Shown here piece by piece: positions 52,601 through 63,276 of a stretch of DNA of 64,000 nt. Source of the stretch: Azolla caroliniana. Taxonomy: Eukaryota; Polypodiophyta. Numbering within the stretch: position 1 is the stretch's first letter; each line of letters begins with the position of its first letter. The DNA lies in the NCBI GenBank assembly GCA_043228905.1, contig JBHGNT010000006.1, forward strand, positions 19,840,001-19,904,000, in the 5' to 3' direction. The notes under the pieces are model-generated. The model did not search any database and had not been told where the DNA came from. It worked only from the letters and a program-made list of their open reading frames with translations. Made by a program: the position numbers and the translations under genes.

Positions 52601-53690
52601 TCAGCCACACGTCTCCTATGCCGGCTATCCGGCACGTACCTTCATTTCCCATCCGGACACAGCCGTGCTCACCGGCTGTGTAGGATGAGAAGTATTTCTT
52701 CTCCGGGGTCAGGTGGAACGACGCTCCGGAATCAACCACCCAGGTCGTCTCGTCGCCGACAACGTTTAGTTCACCTTCTTCGGTGATGAGCATGATTTCT
52801 TCTTCACTTGCCGCGAGTGCCGTCGTTCCTTTCCGGTCCTGCCCTCGCCGATCCGGACCTCTCCGGTCCGTGGCTCCCCGGTATGCACCGTTTCTCTCCG
52901 GTGACTTCTTCAAATCGGTGTCGTCGACTCCGTTTTCCTTTCGGTAATGCCGACAATTCTTCCGGAAGTGCCCCGGCTTCCCACAGTGGAAGCATGTGGG
53001 TCTTCCTCTTGACTGCGACCGGGTCCCCGACTTCTCCCGTCTTTGCGGAGTCCGGTTCCATTGTCTTCCCCGTTCCGATTCGATAAGCAGCGCCTTTGGG
53101 TCGGAGGCCGGTTCCTTATCTCTCCGACGCGCTTCTTCGTTCAAAATACTTGTCTTTACCGTTTGTAGGGACAAGTTATCTTCCGTGCAGGAGGTGCTGA
53201 GAGTCACCACCAAGTTCTCCCAGCTGTCCGGCAATGTACACATCAGGATGATGGCTTGCATTGCATCCTCCAACGGGAACTTGATCGCCGCAAGCTGGTT
53301 CACGAATCCCATGAACGTGCTCACGTGTTCCACCATATTCTCGCCGTCCCGGTACTTGAGGTTCACTATCTTCCTCATCAGGGAGGTCCGGTTCAACGCA
53401 TTCTTCCTCTCATAGAGGCCCGACAGCTTCTTCCACATCTCATATGCGTTCGTATCGTTCGCCACATGTTGCAGGACACTTACATCGACATATTGCCGGA
53501 TCGTCGCTACGGCTTTCCGGTTCAGGAGCTTCCACTCCGACTCTATTACCCCCTTGGGTATCTCGGCATTGTCGATCGGTTCGTACAGGTCTCGGACGAT
53601 GAGAAGGTCCTCCATCTTTATCTTCCAGTCGGCGTAGTTCTGTGAGTTCAACACCATCATGCCCGGAGGCCCACTACCGCCGCCTTCCAT
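49617..53690 (-). CDS. Copia G gag-pol polyprotein (1,357 aa), intact
   Basis: Start chosen at 53690 (MEGGGSGPP), the same start as F; the frame is open 34 codons further upstream, through the primer site into the LTR, which is not expected to be translated. Domains and catalytic residues are as in F: CCHC knuckle CFHCGKPGHFRKNC, protease VVDSGASFHLT, integrase HTDV / RADNGGEY / LNGLAERMN, RT MDVKTAFLHG and YVDDMLIVG, RNase H ending GSDMLTKVL. It differs from F at scattered positions (for example SDPKALLIE against SDSKALLTE). The encoded proteins would carry out capsid assembly, reverse transcription and integration. No stop or frameshift. Confidence 0.95.
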   Translation of the reverse strand: MEGGGSGPPGMMVLNSQNYADWKIKMEDLLIVRDLYEPIDNAEIPKGVIESEWKLLNRKAVATIRQYVDVSVLQHVANDTNAYEMWKKLSGLYERKNALNRTSLMRKIVNLKYRDGENMVEHVSTFMGFVNQLAAIKFPLEDAMQAIILMCTLPDSWENLVVTLSTSCTEDNLSLQTVKTSILNEEARRRDKEPASDPKALLIESERGRQWNRTPQRREKSGTRSQSRGRPTCFHCGKPGHFRKNCRHYRKENGVDDTDLKKSPERNGAYRGATDRRGPDRRGQDRKGTTALAASEEEIMLITEEGELNVVGDETTWVVDSGASFHLTPEKKYFSSYTAGEHGCVRMGNEGTCRIAGIGDVWLMTSTGCKMLLKDVRHVPEVRLNLISAGRLDDEGYTGSIRNGVMKFSKGSLIVARARKVNTLYLMNSRLCPEELNVAADTAGELWHKRLCHMSEKGMKRLAEDNLIPVKHVHLEKCTDCLAGKQNRTSFHSRPPTRRSVPLELVHTDVCQVETKSHGGAQYFVTFIDDHSRKLWTAPLKTKDQVLSVFKELHARVERESGKKLKAIRADNGGEYRGQFQEYCRSKGIRLEFTVPKTPELNGLAERMNRTIMERVRSMLAHAKLPKGFWAEAMSTATYVINRSPSVPLDGDTPQKVWTGKEVSYRHLKVFGCLAYVHVAKDRRGKLDPKTRPCIFLGYGDDEFGYRVWEPVDKKIFRSRDIIFMEDKTLADWESEKKMKSSKSTGEDKLYEEQSRPARDRLALEDPAEDGEETEPAEEDETDTGTGPDPEMDSDEEETEEPVTEAPERRYPLRERRAPRRFPEPEHVLLTDEGEPESFEEAKLDTHSRRWLSAMQEEMDSLHENHTYELVELPKGKRALRNKWVFKLKPGDAGNPPRYKARIVVKGFQQKKGVDFDEIFAPVVKMTSIRTVLSIAASMDLEVEQMDVKTAFLHGDLEEEIYMQQPEGFEKKGKEHLVCRLKKSLYGLKQAPRQWYRKFDSFMTDEGYHKTQFDHCVFVKKFEGGDSLILLLYVDDMLIVGRDQVKIRMLKKALHRTFSMKDLGPARQILGMHIIRDRKKKQLWLSQEKYVTKVLHRFNMSEARPVGSTLPANCRLSSKQSPKTKAEKEDMMTVPYASAVGSLMYAMVCTRPDIGYAVGVVSRYMSNPGKEHWKAVKWILRYLKGTANVCLRFGSGKPEFDGFTDSDMSADADTSRSTSGYVMTYAGGAVSWQSRLQKTVALSTTEAEYMAAVEASKEIIWMKDFIRELGIQQEEYRLYCDSQSAIHLAKNAAYHSRTKHIQRRYHWIRERIEDQEFVLTKIHTDENGSDMLTKVLTPDKLEACRKRIGLERHPMPK

Positions 53691-53706
53691 TTTCTGTGTT
53701 ACCGTC

Positions 53707-53718
53707 GCTCTGATACCA
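53707..53718 (-). promoter_or_regulatory. Primer binding site of copia G
   Basis: Minus strand tggtatcagagc, exact match to the initiator-Met primer site, three bases from the 5' LTR. Confidence 0.93.
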
Positions 53719-53721
53719 CTT

Positions 53722-54368
53722 TGTTGAAAACGAATGCTCGGCCACAACCGAGGAATAGGATCAACACTTGAAAACAGAAATACAGAATGCACGAGACTAT
53801 AGAAAGAGAGAGTACACAGAATGTTTTACGTGGAAAACCCTAAATGGGAAAAAACCACGGGAGTTCTCAGACTCCAACCATCACTATGAACAGGGATATA
53901 CAATGGTGAGGCTACAAGGCAACAACCTTGTGCTCACTGTCTTCGCCACAGGCGGCGGCAGTACACAGAGGCAACGACCTCTTCGTCTCTCTCTCGGCTA
54001 CTCACTTTTCTCTCTCTCTCTCAAAATGAGCAACAACATAAAACTGTTTGCCCTAAGTCATATTTATACACATATGACTTTCGGGCTATTTACAAACATA
54101 GCCTCAAGGGCTCTTGGTAAACATATTCACAAATATGTCCCCGCATCCGGATCTCTCTCCGGGTACATTCGTCATCCGGCTCTGTAACCGGGGTCTTCAT
54201 CATCCGGAGCCGTATCCGGGTACTCTTCATCCGGCTTCATGCCGGGTACTCTTCATCATCCGGTTCCGCATCCGGGTACTCTTCATCCGGCTCTGGTTCC
54301 GTAACAGTCTCCGGGCTTGCCGTCATTCATCTCCGGACATCCCATCCGGAGGGACCGAAATCCCAACA
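53722..54368 (-). repeat. 5' LTR of copia G
   Basis: 647 bp, apparently identical to 48960-49606, followed by the target duplication aatac. Confidence 0.95.
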
Positions 54369-54373
54369 AATAC

Positions 54374-54439
54374 GACCTTACCGTTCGTGCTCCCTTACCA
54401 AAAGTATCAATTGGAGGGCAAAGTAAATTGAATGTGTAG
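54374..54439 (+). pseudogene. Host exon-like piece, 3' end
   Basis: Continues the frame from 48876-48959 after removal of G and ends at a TAG (54437-54439). Together the pieces after the acceptor at 30065 give a frame of about 53 codons ending here. Gene not recognised. Confidence 0.35.
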
Positions 54440-54766
54440 TCCACATGCATCGCATGGGGACTAGCCATTGAGGACAATGTTACCATGTTGGTACACCTCC
54501 AAAAGTGCCAACATACATATCATTCATATGTTTTGTTATGGTATATCGCACTTCATCAATGTGTGTGGAGGATTGCTCACCAAATATCCCTGAAGAGTGG
54601 ACAAAATAGACACGTAAGTTTGGTACTCTATTACATCTACAAATGTATAAATGAAAGTATATGTTATGGTAGTAGTTAATTAGTACATAACAAAGTTCGT
54701 AGTAGAGTTGTAGCTAATTAACTTGAAGTTGGAACAGTCCTCTAACCGCTAAATAGCAAAGTCCGT
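54440..54766. other. Spacer between host fragment and gypsy H
   Basis: AT-rich, no coding motif. The last four bases (ccgt, 54763-54766) may be the left target duplication of gypsy H, but its right end is outside the window. Confidence 0.4.
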
Positions 54767-55534
54767 TGTCGTGAAGGATTCCTACCATATGAGGAAACAA
54801 AGTCGGATGCGTGAGAACGCGGGTGTGCACAAGTGCACGTCTTTTGTACAATATGTAAATAGCATAATAATGATAGGGTTTTGGTGATTACTATGAAAGA
54901 ACTATTCGATAGGTACTTTAATACCACACGGATGGAGAAGAATAAAGAGGATTGATGGGAGAGAATCGAGGGGAGATTTGTGAGAAAATCGGTTATGATA
55001 AAGACGATGTAATGGCCTTCCCTTGTGCTATAAAAGGGGAGGCCTTGAACTGTTTTGGGGATCCAAGATTTGGGAGAACAAAGCCCTGCCCATTTGAGTG
55101 CCAAAGTTCTCTCTCCTCTCTCTGTACCGTGCTCTCTACTGCGGAACAAGAAGGTGAATCCTCTGCTCGCGCTGGAAGTCCGCGTGCTCCCGAGTAGAGG
55201 ATCATCACTCTATGTGTGTGTGCGTCTATTGAGCTAAGAGAGAGCTCCTTCCCCGGCTGCGCCCGGTTGTACTCATTGTGTGTTCTACACCTAATCGAAC
55301 CGAGACTCGTTGTTCTGACTCTATGTTCTTTTCTTATGTTTTTCGTTCTATTTTGTTCTATTTTGTTCTGTGTCTGTTTGTGTCCAAGCAACGTTAGGAT
55401 CTCTCAAGGTCGCATGCAAGTGGAGACAGTCGGTTGGCTCCACTTCCCTTTTTCTTCCTCTGTGTTCAACTCCTTGCTTCAAGACCCTCGTGGTCCTGCC
55501 CCATTTCTATCCATACGCGCGGAAAAGTGTGACA
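54767..55534 (+). repeat. 5' LTR of gypsy H
   Basis: 768 bp, tgtcgtgaaggattcc...gtgtgaca. TATAAAA box at 55029-55035, with CT-rich sequence downstream as in a transcription start region. The start TGTCGTGAAG is shared with gypsy E. Confidence 0.85.
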
Positions 55535-55536
55535 TC

Positions 55537-55552
55537 TTTGGTGAACCCGACG
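55537..55552 (+). promoter_or_regulatory. Primer binding site of gypsy H
   Basis: tttggtgaacccgacg two bases after the LTR, identical to the site of gypsy E. Confidence 0.75.
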
Positions 55553-56130
55553 TGAAAGGGGGTGGCAGAGGAGTTCGAAGATGAGTGGAAGTGAACTCAC
55601 TGAAGCAATGACGGTGGCTGTAGACCACCTAGTTAACGCTCGCGAGGGCACGAGCACCCTTGATAGGGCCATTGAAACGATGGTCGACAAGATATGCCGA
55701 TTTAATGGGAAAGACGCAACAAGCTACCTGGAGGCCTACAGGGCGGAGATGTTGATGAGGAATATTCCCAAGGATAGATGGTTGTCTGGATTCCCTCGGG
55801 TCGTAATGCCGAGCATCCATGCGGAGGTGCTCAAAGTGCAAGCGGACTGTCGTAATTGGGCAGACTTCGAAGGGTGGCTGCTCGAGAAGTACGGCTTCGA
55901 TGATTTTCTCCAGCTATCAAAGAAATATTTCATGGATTGGGTCAAGAGCCCCGGCAAAGGCCGGAACACATCGGCGCTCCTTTAGGATTTCGAGTCGTGA
56001 TTCACGCAACTCTCAACACTGGACCGGACCATGCTTGATATGAGCAAGGTTCTGATGTTTGTTAAGTCTGTCGACTTGCTCGATCGCGATAACGTTGGTC
56101 TCCTCTTGGAGACGGACGAAGGGCTCACGA

Positions 56131-57020
56131 TGTCGTGAAAATACGACAAAGACACATGAACTTGAGGCAGGACCCTAGGGCCTCCGACCAAAGGATACCA
56201 AATTCGTGCGTTTGTATTAAAAAATTAACGAAAATGAGAAAGTTTGGTAAATTTCATCAGCAAAGAAAAAGAAAAATTACAATCTATCCCAAGATTGGGA
56301 TTTTAGAAGTTTAGGCTTAAAGAGATTAATAGATAAGAAAAATTAGAGTTTTTGAGAGATATGGCTTCCGTAAGGAAAATTAGGGTTTATGCGAGAGATG
56401 GCTTCGATAAGAAAAAAGAATAGGGTTAGCCTTTTTCATGATAGCTTTTTCCTTCCCTTCGTCTCTCTCCTTTTCTCACCCAGTTGCATCCGTCCACACA
56501 TGACATTTACTTTAATTGCATGGCCTCTACGTTCAGTTGCATGCGTCCACACATGACCTTTACTTTAGTTGCATAGGCTCTACGTTCAGTTGCATGTATC
56601 CACACATGACCTTTACTTTAATTGCATGGCCTCTACATTCAATTGCATGCGTCCACACATGACCGTTACTTTAGTTGCATAGCCTCTACGTTCAGTTGCA
56701 TACGTCCACACATGACCGTTACTTTAGTTAAAAAACATAAAGTTCGGCCCGTGCATGATCCGTACGATCGTCCCGACCGATCCGTGTGTCCCGACCGACC
56801 CGTGATCGACCCGTGCGTCGCGACCGATCCATGCGTCCCGTTCCGGACGTTCCAAAACCGTTTCGAGCAATTCATCCACACTCGTCTATCTAGGTAGTTC
56901 GACCCAAATCACCTTGATTGTTTTGTGCTCCAAACACACAGATATGAAGTAATAGGTTCTAGGTCTTCTCATATATTGTTGGATCCGATGTTTTTCATAT
57001 CGTGTGTGAAGAATCACACA
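56131..57020 (+). mobile_element. Solo LTR of a TGTCG-type gypsy in H gag
   Basis: It begins TGTCGTGAAAATACG and ends TGTGAAGAATCACACA. Flanks acga (56127-56130) and acgg (57021-57024) form a 4-bp duplication with one mismatch; removing the insert and one copy keeps the gag frame. No coding sequence. It contains a 53-bp repeat array and a series of cgaccgatccgtg-like motifs at 56775-56840. Confidence 0.78.
56482..56730 (+). repeat. 53-bp tandem repeat, five copies
   Basis: Units start at 56482, 56535, 56588, 56641 and 56694, exactly 53 bases apart, each containing agttgcatgcgtccacacat and a ctctacgttc end; the last is partial. Confidence 0.95.
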
Positions 57021-58542
57021 ACGGTTGATTGGGCCGCAGTTAAAGGACTATGCAGTCATATCGACAAACGACGAAAACTAGAAAACGTGAGGCCATCGAC
57101 AGTTGGTCCAACTGCGGACACAAGGGCTAAGTTGGCGCCGACCCGGACGGAGGAAACGAGAAGGTGGCTCAAGTCGAGCCAAGTTCCGACCACCATGGTC
57201 GTGGGACTGTCCGGAGGCATGGTTCTAAAGGAGCTGATGAAGATGGTGCGCGATCTCCAGATTGCTCAGGCCCGAAGGGACGGCGGAGGTCAATCGTGTG
57301 ACCGACAGACGCCAGTTAACCAATGGTGTATATGGTGTGATCTCATTGGCCACGCCCGAAGAGATTGCGCCGACTTCGGCGAAGCGCTTAGGAGTAACGT
57401 GGTGTACTTTTGGAATGGTCGGGTGTAGACAAGCGACACCCGAAGGCCGCTCGAAGTAAACACCAAACGAGGTGGCATGAAGAGGATAATGGAGGAGGCA
57501 GCGACGCGTCATGTCGAGGTCATTCAATACTCGGCCTCGGTTGGCATCCGTATGGGCGGAGAAAAAACCACTGGCTCCGGGGCTAACTCCGGATTTTGGT
57601 CGGTAGTACTAGAGGGTTTCCCTAGAAAGAAGCTGAAGGAGGAAGTGAACCGCACTGAGAGGTGGGTTCATGACGTCACCGGATGAAGCGATCCGGTTGA
57701 GGAGAAGACCGGCTTCGTAGAAGCCGCGTGCCAGAACTACGAAGTTTTGGTCGATGACAAGTGGGCCGAAAAGGCCGGAGGGGCAGGTGAGGTATGACAC
57801 CCGAAGCGGACCCAAGAGAAGTGATTCACAAGAGAAAGAAAAGGGGAAGTTTCCGAGCTTCCGATTAAGCTCGGAGATAAAGAAAATGACGGACCTAGAG
57901 GAGCGAATCCTCGATAATCGCATGGAACTCACGTTGTGGGAAGTGCTAGGAATAGCAAAGAAAGAGTTCCACGACGGCATCGTCGATCTCGTAAAGAGAA
58001 AATGGCTCGTGATAGAGCTACAACCGGAGAAACTGGTCGAAGTAAGGACGGCACTACTCGACGAGATGGCAATGGAAGATGCGTTTACCGAGAGCCACTA
58101 CATGAAGCCACATTGGGCGAGAGCAACAACGGAGACCCCGGTTCGGATCCGGTGGAACCGGTGGTGGCATTGATCGACCATGGGTCAGAAATTAACCTAA
58201 TATCCATGGACTTTTATAAGAAGGGAAAATGGCCGATTAACACCAACCATGAGTGGAAGATACGTGCGGTTGGGCGAGCCACAGAGGAGCTGCACAGAGC
58301 GTGCCCAAATGTCCGTGTAAGGGTCGGCGACATCGAGATAGACCATCACTTTTTTGTGCAAGAAACATCCTTCCGGTCATCCTCAGCGAACCCTACATCA
58401 AAGCAGCTTGAATGGAGACCAAGGTGTTGGACAACAGCTTTGCATACACGAGGGTGAAGAGCAAGGACAGACGACACTCCGTCCAATTTCTGACGGTCCA
58501 CCCAAACCATGAGCATAATCGGGATACTCTCAGCAACGATAG

Positions 58543-59100
58543 CCGAGAGGATTGGGGCTATCAAGGCGTGGGGCCACGATAGTTCCCACAACCAGAACAA
58601 ACCCCACACCTGTACCATAGGTAGGAAATTTTGGATCTCCATTAATGGAGGTTGTACCATAACCGGCATCCACGACCGAGAGAAGAGGCATGTCGAATGA
58701 CGCTTGAGGGCATGCAGTGCCTTGGGCCCCGATGACGAGATCGGTGGTGTTGTGGAGGCGGTTTCATTCTATGACATCCTTGGAGAAATCGCGAGGGTAG
58801 CCAAAGAGGATCTGAGTGAAGATCGGATGATTTTGGTCAATTCAGTGGAGATGTACGAAGTCATCACAGACTTTGGGATGATGTTCGGGTCGGATCGGAC
58901 GGCCCGAGTTGACACCAAGTACAAGATTGTGGACCGGAAGGTGAGACTAGTCACGGCTCCCTTGCCGGAGGACAGTTGGGAACGGATGAAAGGGGTCGCG
59001 ACAGACCTGAGTTTACGAATCCGGCTGGCATAGGACACCGGTTCACCGACGAGACGTTGCGGAAGCTCAAGATCGGTGGGGCTAGCTTCTTACTGCCCGT
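58543..59100 (+). pseudogene. Gypsy H pol, N-terminal part
   Basis: The segment with RIGAIKAW, HDSS and HTCTIGRKF (58550-58640) follows the protease in another frame, as in E and I. The pre-RT region follows (VNSVEMYEVITDF, VDTKYKIVDRKVRLVTAPLPEDS, 58845-58978). It reaches FTDETLRKLKIGGASFLLPV at 59097, where gypsy I is inserted. Stops near 58700 and 59031. Confidence 0.75.
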
Positions 59101-59765
59101 TGTCGTGTTGTTCCGCTTGCGCATGAGAGACTAAGGCAGAATTGCAAGGGCCTTGAACCGAGGAATAACCGAATAGAGGGAGGAGTGACGCAGGAACAAT
59201 GGCCGAGCCACACACACACTCAAATACACATAGCTCGCAACTGATGCGACAACGGAAAAAAAACAAGATGAATATATATATATATATATGATTAGGGTTA
59301 CAAGCGGTAGGCCAGTGAGCGACAACGCTCTAACACTCACACACACACAGAGAAACGCGAGATGGAGACTCTGCCGGAAGCACTCAGGCTTTCCACGAAG
59401 CAGAGGCAACCTCCCGAAAACCTGCAGAGCGCAACAGTAGAGGAAGACAGAGGAGAAGGGCTTGGTCCCGGTTCGACAGCACTTCATCCTCGACAGAACG
59501 CGATACCGACTCCGCCCCTATCCCTCTCTTATATAGCCCAAGGAAGGAAAGACGGTAGAACCAATCACACCACCATTATTCTCTATCCTTTCGGACAGAG
59601 ATACTCCTCGATTTCCTACCTAATAAATACGTGTTACCTAGGATATTCGCATCGGCCGGTCTGTACCTAACTATGTACAATATATCAAACTTTGTGCCCG
59701 CGTGCAAGGGCTAGTTCACGCACAATATTCCCGGATTCCGCCTCGGGACGATTTACTTCTCGACA
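59101..59765 (-). repeat. 3' LTR of gypsy I
   Basis: 665 bp, tgtcgtgttg...ttctcgaca. A TA microsatellite lies at about 59272-59288. On the minus strand a purine tract (gatgggggcgga) precedes it at 59766-59777. Confidence 0.85.
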
Positions 59766-59839
59766 TCCGCCCCCATCAAACCACGCATCCACCGGTATGC
59801 GCCAACTAGACCTTAGCCGGAGAAACCGGCCCGTTCTCA

Positions 59840-61190
59840 TCATTCGTTCTCCAAATCGTTGTCCTTCCCGATCCGGTCATCACTGTCATCCACGCTCTCT
59901 GGGTCCGGTTCGTCCTCATGCCGCTTCTTGAATGCCTTGATCCTCTTCCCGGACATCGGCACGGCTATCCTTGTTTCGTCGAGCTCCACGAGATGGTAGG
60001 TGCCGTTGTTGTTTGCGCTTGTGATTGCGTAAGGCCCGAACCACCTCCTCGCAAATTTCCGCATCGCCTTGTGCTAGTTGTCGAGGCTGCTATCGTAGAC
60101 CAGAACCCATTCACCTTCCTCGATTTTCTTCAGTTGCAGTCGGTGAGTCCGGTTGAATCATCCCTTGTTCCTTGCCCTCGCCGTACGCAGCTTCGTCATT
60201 GCTTGTTCCACGTCCTCCAGTCTTCGCTCAAGCTGTCGAATTCGTGCCGCTAACAGCTCCTCCCGGCTCATCTCATCTCTCCAGCCCACCGCGGCCCACG
60301 AGGAGATCGTTCGCTCCATCGGCATGATCAGCTTTTGCCCGTACATCAGCTCTGTCGGCATGAACCCGGTTACCGAACTGTGCGTAGCTCGGTCCACCCA
60401 CAACGCATAAGGCAGGAGCTATGCCCAATTTCCGACTTGGCCTCCACATGCCCGTACTATCGCTTTTACGATTGGCCCGTGCCCGCACTCCACCTTCCCG
60501 TTCGCCCCCGGATTGTACGCCATGGTGAGTGAGAGTTTAACCCCCAACCGATCAAACAGCTCTTCGGCCTCATGCGCGTCCAGTTCTCCCTGATCAGCTA
60601 TGATCTTCCCTACGCACCCGTACCGGCATACCACCTCTTCGATTAGGAACCAACACATGACCGCGGTCATTTTGTTCTGTAATGCGCGGCCCTCCACCTA
60701 GTTCGTCAGGTCCTCTCGTGCTAGCACAAGGTATCGCACCTGCCCTACTCCCATCGGCATCGTCACCATATCCACCATCCACTTGAAGTGGACGGTCGGC
60801 GAGTAAGTCCGGTGCAGATTGTCCCGATGTCGGATTATGGAGTGCATCTGGCAGCTTTCACAAGTCGTCACGAACTTATGCACGTCCCGGTATAGTCCCG
60901 GCCACTAGTACTTCTCCTCCAACTTCTTGAACATGGCCCATGTCCCGCGATGTTCGGCCCAAGGACTCCCATGGTACGCTGTCACCAATGCCTCCTGCTC
61001 TTCCTTCCTTGCCACTACCCGGAGTGGGACATCGTCTCGCTTCTTCACCCGGCCGCTAATGTCGGTTAATGTATAGCCTCCGTTTTCGGAGAACCAGAAT
61101 TTCATGTCTACAGTATAGGGTTTCCTTCCTATGGTACACTTGTGGGGTTTTTCTAGGGTGTCCGAACTATCGCATCCCCACGCCATGATA
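59840..61190 (-). pseudogene. Gypsy I integrase
   Basis: The post-protease segment WGCDSS and HKCTIGRK runs into VPLRVVARKEEQEA near 61025, skipping RT and RNase H. Then come the HHCC zinc-binding domain (HGSPWAEHRGTW, CESCQ), the core (WMVDMVTMPMGVG, IADQGELDAHE, NPGANGKVECGHG) and the C-terminal module (RRWFGPYAI). The glutamate motif reads KVECGHG against KVERGHG in E. Stops near 60905, 60698, 60419, 60153 and 60070 show decay. Confidence 0.82.
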
Positions 61191-61197
61191 GCCCTCT

Positions 61198-63276
61198 CTA
61201 AAACTCCCCTTGACCTTCGCCGCCGAGGGTCTCGCGGTTGCGTTCGTGGTTCGTCCCCACCGTTAGAAATTGGACGGAGTACCGCCCATCTTGGCTCTTC
61301 ACTCGGGCATATGTTGAACCGTTATCTAGCACCTTCGTCTCCATGCGTGCCACCATGATGTACGGTTCGCCAAGGATCACCGGGTGTGAGGATGTCTCCT
61401 GCACAAAGAAGTGTTGATCAATCTCAACATCGCCATTCTTCACTCGTACATTTGGGCAGTCCCCGTGTAGTTCCTCCGTGGCGCGCGTCGCCACTCATAT
61501 TTTCCACCCGTGCTTGGTGTTGATCAGTAAACCCTTCTTGTAGAAGTCCATGGACATCAGATTGATCTCCGAACCGTGGTCTACCAACGCCACCACCAAC
61601 TTCTGGACGTCTCCGATCCGAACGGGGGTCTCCGTAGTGGCTCTAGCCCAATGCAGCCTCGAATAGTGGCTTTCCGCCAACTCGTCCTCCAGGGCCATAT
61701 CTTCCAGGTGCGTCGTTCGCACCTCCACCGGCTTCTCCGGCTCCGGCTCAGTCGAAAGTCATTTCCGCTTCACCAAGTCCACGATGGAGTCGTGGAACTC
61801 CTTCTTGGCGATCCTGAGCACTTCCCTTAACAACAGCTCCACCTTGTTGTCGAGGATTCGTTCCTCCAGGACCTTTCGTAGATTCGTCGTCCTTTCTATC
61901 TCGGTGCTCAGCTGGTAACCGACCTTCTTTGTCTTGTCCGGTGCGCCAATGGTATCGGCGTCATTCTGCTTCGACCTGAACCGGGTCTCGTACCACTGCG
62001 TGGGTCCGGCCCCTCCGGCTTTTACCAAAACCTCGTAGTTCTGGCACACGGCTTCCACAAAGCTGGTCTTTTCCTTGACCAGGTCGTACCACCCAGTGAC
62101 CTCTCGGACCCGCCTTTCCACGTGCTTCGCTTCCTCCTTCCTCAACCACACACCGACGAGGCCTTCTAGCACCAACGACCAAAACCCGGAGTCCTTCATC
62201 CTCCGGCCTTCGTCACCCCCGACCCAGATTCTTGCCGACACTGAGTAGTGGATGGTCTCTACATGGCGTGCCGCCGCTTCTTCCATCAGGCACTTCATTC
62301 CTCCGCATCCGGTGTTCAACACCAGGGCTCTCCGGGCCTCACTAGCATGCACCCGCCCGTTCCACAGGTACACCACGGTAGCCCTGAGCGCTTCCACGAA
62401 GTCGCCGCAATCCTTCCGGTTGTGACCGACCGCGTCACACCACAAGCACCGATGCCCAGTCGGAGGCCTTCGGTCACAAGGCCTGCTCGCCGCCGCCCCT
62501 CCTTCCCTGTGCAATCTAGAGGCCTCATACCATTTGCGTCAGCTCTTCCAGAGCCGCTCCTCCGGACGGACCTTTGACCACGTTGGTCGAGGTCGAGCCT
62601 GTCTCGAGCCAATCCCGAGTTTCCTCCCTTCGCACCGACAGTGGTCCCTCGAGCTTCCTTGCCACAACAGATCCCGCCTCCAATGAGCCCTTGTCGCCCC
62701 ACTCACACCATTTGTCGAAACAGCCGCAGACTCTTTTCACCACGGCCCAGTCGGTCGTCAGGCCGTCGTCTGTCTCCAGCAAAAGACCCACTTGCCCCCG
62801 ATCCTGCATGTCCACACCCTTTACGAACAACAGAACCCGGCTCATATCTAGTATGGTCATGTCCAGTGCCGAGAGCCATGCAAAGCGTTCCTCAAACTCC
62901 CGGAGGAGCACCAACGCGTTTCTCCCCTATTCAGGTGTCTCCACCCACTCCATGAAGTCCCGCTTCGATAGCCGAAGTGCGTCATCAAGCCCATACTTCT
63001 CAAAGAGCCGACCTTCAGATTCTTCCCAAGTTTGGCACTCAGCCCGCACCTCGAGCACCTCCACGTGGATGCCCGGCATTGCCACCTGAGGGAATCGGCC
63101 AGCCACCTATCCTCCAGAATGTCCCTCATTACCATTTCGGCTCGGTAGGCCTCTAGATAGCTCGTGGCGTGCTTCCCACCGAACCGGCCTATTGTACCAA
63201 CAATCGCTTTGATGGCCCTATCGAGGGTGCATGTGGCCTCACGCACACTCACGATCCGATCAACGGCAGAAGCCAT
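61198..63276 (-). pseudogene. Gypsy I gag-protease
   Basis: Starts MASAVDRIVSV at 63274, directly against the TA tract of the truncated LTR, so leader and primer site are gone. Knuckle CLWCDAVGHNRKDC (about 62415-62456). Protease ALVDHGSEINLMS (plus about 61559-61593). The frame ends at TTTTAG (61198-61200), with the pol frame overlapping in -1, as in E. Frameshifts near 63110, 62920 and 62525 and a stop near 61760 and 61495. Confidence 0.8.

Larger units (their letters stand above)
48960..54368 (-). mobile_element. Copia element G (5,409 bp), intact, identical-looking LTRs
   Basis: LTRs at 48960-49606 and 53722-54368 are both 647 bp and no difference was seen by reading them side by side. 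The target duplication is aatac (48955-48959 and 54369-54373). Primer site, polypurine tract and a 1,357-codon frame are all intact. It is the youngest-looking insertion in the window and a good candidate for a currently mobile element. Confidence 0.96.
55581..58543 (+). pseudogene. Gypsy H gag-protease, broken and split
   Basis: Starts at 55581 (MSGSELTEAMTVAV). Gag continues to 56130, where a solo LTR interrupts the codons for GLT.DWAAVK, and resumes at 57021. An in-frame stop lies at 55983. A CCHC knuckle, CIWCDLIGHARRDC, is at about 57330-57371. The protease ALIDHGSEINLIS is at about 58168-58200, again Asp-His-Gly. Stops or shifts also occur near 57427, 57684, 57796 and 58173. The order and spacing match E and I. 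Confidence 0.82.
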
